Below the pieces are notes generated by a model. It saw only the letters and a program-made list of their open reading frames with translations, searched no databases and was not told the origin of the DNA. Both the position numbers and the translations under genes were made by a program. A stretch of 6,874 bases of DNA. Origin: Alphaproteobacteria bacterium. Its GTDB lineage: Bacteria; Pseudomonadota; Alphaproteobacteria; SMXP01. Below are positions 5,496 to 6,874 of the stretch, piece after piece; the stretch's first letter is position 1; each line of letters starts with the position of its first letter. The stretch lies in NCBI GenBank assembly GCA_004356335.1, contig SMXP01000123.1, positions 1 to 6,874 of the forward strand, written 5' to 3'.

Positions 5496-6710
5496 ATGAG
5501 CAAAATAAAAGTCGAAAATCCAGTCGTCGAAATGGACGGCGACGAAATGACCCGAATTATCTGGGCCTTGATCAAACAACAGTTGATTCTGCCTTATCTC
5601 GACATCGATCTGAAATATTACGATCTCGGTATCGAGTTTCGTGATGAGACCGATGACCAAATCACCATCGATGCCGCCGAAGCCATCAAAACATACGGGG
5701 TCGGCATAAAATGCGCCACGATTACTCCGGACGAGGCGCGGGTCGAGGAGTTCGGCCTCAAAGAAATGTGGCGCTCGCCCAATGGCACAATCCGCAACAT
5801 CTTGGGTGGCACGGTTTTTCGCGAGCCGATTATTTGTCAAAACATTCCCCGCTTAGTGCCCGGGTGGACTCAATCGATTGTCATTGCCCGTCACGCTTTC
5901 GGTGACCAATATCGTGCCACGGATTTCAAGGTGCCCGGACCGGGCAAGCTGACCATCAAGTTCGAACCTACCGACGGCGGCGAGATCATCGAAAAAAAGG
6001 TGTTCGATTTCCCCGGTGCTGGCGTGGCCTTGGCCATGTATAACCTCGATGACTCGATCTGCGACTTCGCGCGGGCCTGTTTCAACTTTGCGATTCAACG
6101 CAATTGGCCGCTTTACATGTCAACCAAGAATACCATCCTGAAAGTCTATGACGGGCGGTTCAAAGATCTATTTCAGGAAGTGTTTGACAGCGAATATAAG
6201 CAGCAATTCGACGACAAAGGACTGACCTACGAACATCGCTTGATCGATGACATGGTTGCCGCAGCGCTGAAATGGAGCGGCGGTTACGTGTGGGCCTGCA
6301 AAAATTATGACGGCGACGTTCAATCGGACATTGTCGCTCAGGGCTTCGGATCCCTTGGTCTAATGACCAGTGTGCTCATGACGGCCGATGGTAAATCGGT
6401 CGAGGCTGAAGCCGCGCACGGCACGGTGACGCGCCATTACCGAGCCCATCAGCGTGGCGAGGAAACATCGACCAACTCGATCGCCTCCATTTTCGCCTGG
6501 ACACGGGGGCTTGCCCACCGCGGCAAAGTCGACGGCAATCAAGATTTGATCGACTTTGCCAACACCTTAGAACACGTCTGCGTAGCGACGGTTGAAAGCG
6601 GATCGATGACAAAAGACCTGGCGCTGTTGGTCGGAGAAGATCAACCATGGCTTTCGACCACAGGCTTCCTCGACAAGGTGGCAGAGAATTTTGAGCGCAC
6701 CATGAAATGA
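5496..6710 (+). CDS. icd: NADP-dependent isocitrate dehydrogenase, eukaryotic-like homodimeric type
   Basis: Oxidative decarboxylation of isocitrate to 2-oxoglutarate with reduction of NADP+, in the citric acid cycle; cytosolic. At 404 residues it belongs to the subfamily of mammalian IDH1/IDH2, usual in alphaproteobacteria, not to the E. coli type. Seen: TPDEARVEEFGLKEMWRSPN at 77-96 and GTIRNILGGTVFREP at 97-111. Isocitrate-binding Arg100, Arg109 and Arg132 fall at the same numbers as in human IDH1. Also present are Tyr139, Lys211 (STKNT), Asp251, Asp274 and Asp278 for metal binding (YDGDVQSD), and the NADP-binding EAAHGTVTRHYR at 304-316. The start is ATG 5496 (MSKIKVENPVVEMDGDEM), matching family N-termini, with GAGCGAG ahead of it. 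In-frame ATGs at 5463 and 5337 give extensions without family support. It stands alone, divergent from trmJ, with a hairpin and repeat copy C behind it. Confidence 0.97.
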   Translation: MSKIKVENPVVEMDGDEMTRIIWALIKQQLILPYLDIDLKYYDLGIEFRDETDDQITIDAAEAIKTYGVGIKCATITPDEARVEEFGLKEMWRSPNGTIRNILGGTVFREPIICQNIPRLVPGWTQSIVIARHAFGDQYRATDFKVPGPGKLTIKFEPTDGGEIIEKKVFDFPGAGVALAMYNLDDSICDFARACFNFAIQRNWPLYMSTKNTILKVYDGRFKDLFQEVFDSEYKQQFDDKGLTYEHRLIDDMVAAALKWSGGYVWACKNYDGDVQSDIVAQGFGSLGLMTSVLMTADGKSVEAEAAHGTVTRHYRAHQRGEETSTNSIASIFAWTRGLAHRGKVDGNQDLIDFANTLEHVCVATVESGSMTKDLALLVGEDQPWLSTTGFLDKVAENFERTMK

Positions 6711-6711
6711 T

Positions 6712-6740
6712 CGGCGTTCCTCATAGCGAGGAAAGCGCCG
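6712..6740 (+). terminator. Hairpin directly after icd, possible terminator
   Basis: CGGCG-TTCCTC (6712-6722) pairs with GAGGAA (6728-6733) and, after a 2-base bulge, CGCCG (6736-6740); the loop is ATAGC. It starts one base past the icd stop codon. No T-run follows, so it may protect the 3' end or act with a factor rather than as a classical intrinsic terminator. Confidence 0.5.
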
Positions 6741-6747
6741 GCGGGCC

Positions 6748-6853
6748 TTAGGGTCTTTCCGGTTTTGATAGAATCAAAACCCGACCCTAAGTTATTGATT
6801 TGTCGTGTTTCCGGACGGAAAACCGGTGTCCACTTTTCCTGGAAACACTCTAG
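6748..6853 (+). repeat. Intergenic two-hairpin repeat, copy C (intact form)
   Basis: Hairpin 1: TTAGGGTC (6748-6755) with GACCCTAA (6783-6790), and GGTTTTGAT (6761-6769) with ATCAAAACC (6773-6781), loop AGA. Hairpin 2: GTGTTTCC (6805-6812) with GGAAACAC (6841-6848), and GGAAAA (6817-6822) with TTTTCC (6834-6839) around an 11-base loop. It ends in TCTAG (6849-6853). Hairpin 1 and the segment from the second hairpin's inner stem to the end are nearly identical to copy A apart from A's loop insert. No gene is visible between its end and the window edge. Confidence 0.88.
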
Positions 6854-6874
6854 TCGGCCGGTCCACGGTTTCCT

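Noticed and set aside
5325..5840. Upstream extension of the trmJ frame by 172 codons
   Set aside because: It runs antisense through the start of icd, has no family-like sequence, and the AAGGA plus ATG at 5324 gives a normal-length TrmJ.

Overview
The window is a core housekeeping stretch from an alphaproteobacterium. PurQ, PurL, the BolA/monothiol-glutaredoxin pair, ribosomal protein S4 and the NADP-isocitrate dehydrogenase all read as typical alphaproteobacterial versions. The order purQ-purL-bolA-grxD also fits that class, as does an rpsD that stands alone outside the large ribosomal protein clusters. By eye the base composition is moderate in G+C. I cannot name a genus.

Layout. From 1 to 3478 on the + strand lies a probable operon: the 3' part of purQ, then purL (4-base overlap), a BolA-family gene 26 bases downstream, and grxD after 82 bases that may hold a weak internal promoter. 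PurQ and PurL are subunits of the three-part phosphoribosylformylglycinamidine (FGAM) synthase; PurS is probably just outside the window. BolA and the CGFS glutaredoxin are partners in iron-sulfur cluster handling. Convergent to this unit on the - strand is rpsD (4252 to 3635), read from a near-consensus sigma-70-type promoter (TTGACA-N16-TATACT) with an inferred leader of about 190 bases. Upstream of it on the same strand is a TrmJ-like RNA 2'-O-methyltransferase (5324 to 4557). It is separated from the rpsD promoter by a very strong, bidirectional-looking hairpin terminator. Divergent from it is icd on the + strand (5496 to 6710).

The unusual part is between the genes. The gap after grxD, the rpsD leader and the region after icd each hold a copy (A, B, C) of one roughly 105-125-base repeat made of two consecutive hairpins with CTAG-type boundaries. 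The hairpin after trmJ (D) is a reduced copy containing only the second hairpin. Copies B and C differ in the stems of hairpin 2, yet both pair perfectly, with six compensated base pairs, so the fold appears to be conserved. Copy A is a mosaic carrying the GC-rich core of D in its loop. The terminal CTCTA of A and of D, read on the - strand, supplies the TAG stop codons of rpsD and trmJ. The elements resemble a class of alphaproteobacterial intergenic palindromic repeats that I recall in general terms but cannot name. I see no CRISPR, tRNA, rRNA, prophage, transposase or defence genes. The coding content is ordinary, and the repeat family is what deserves a second look.
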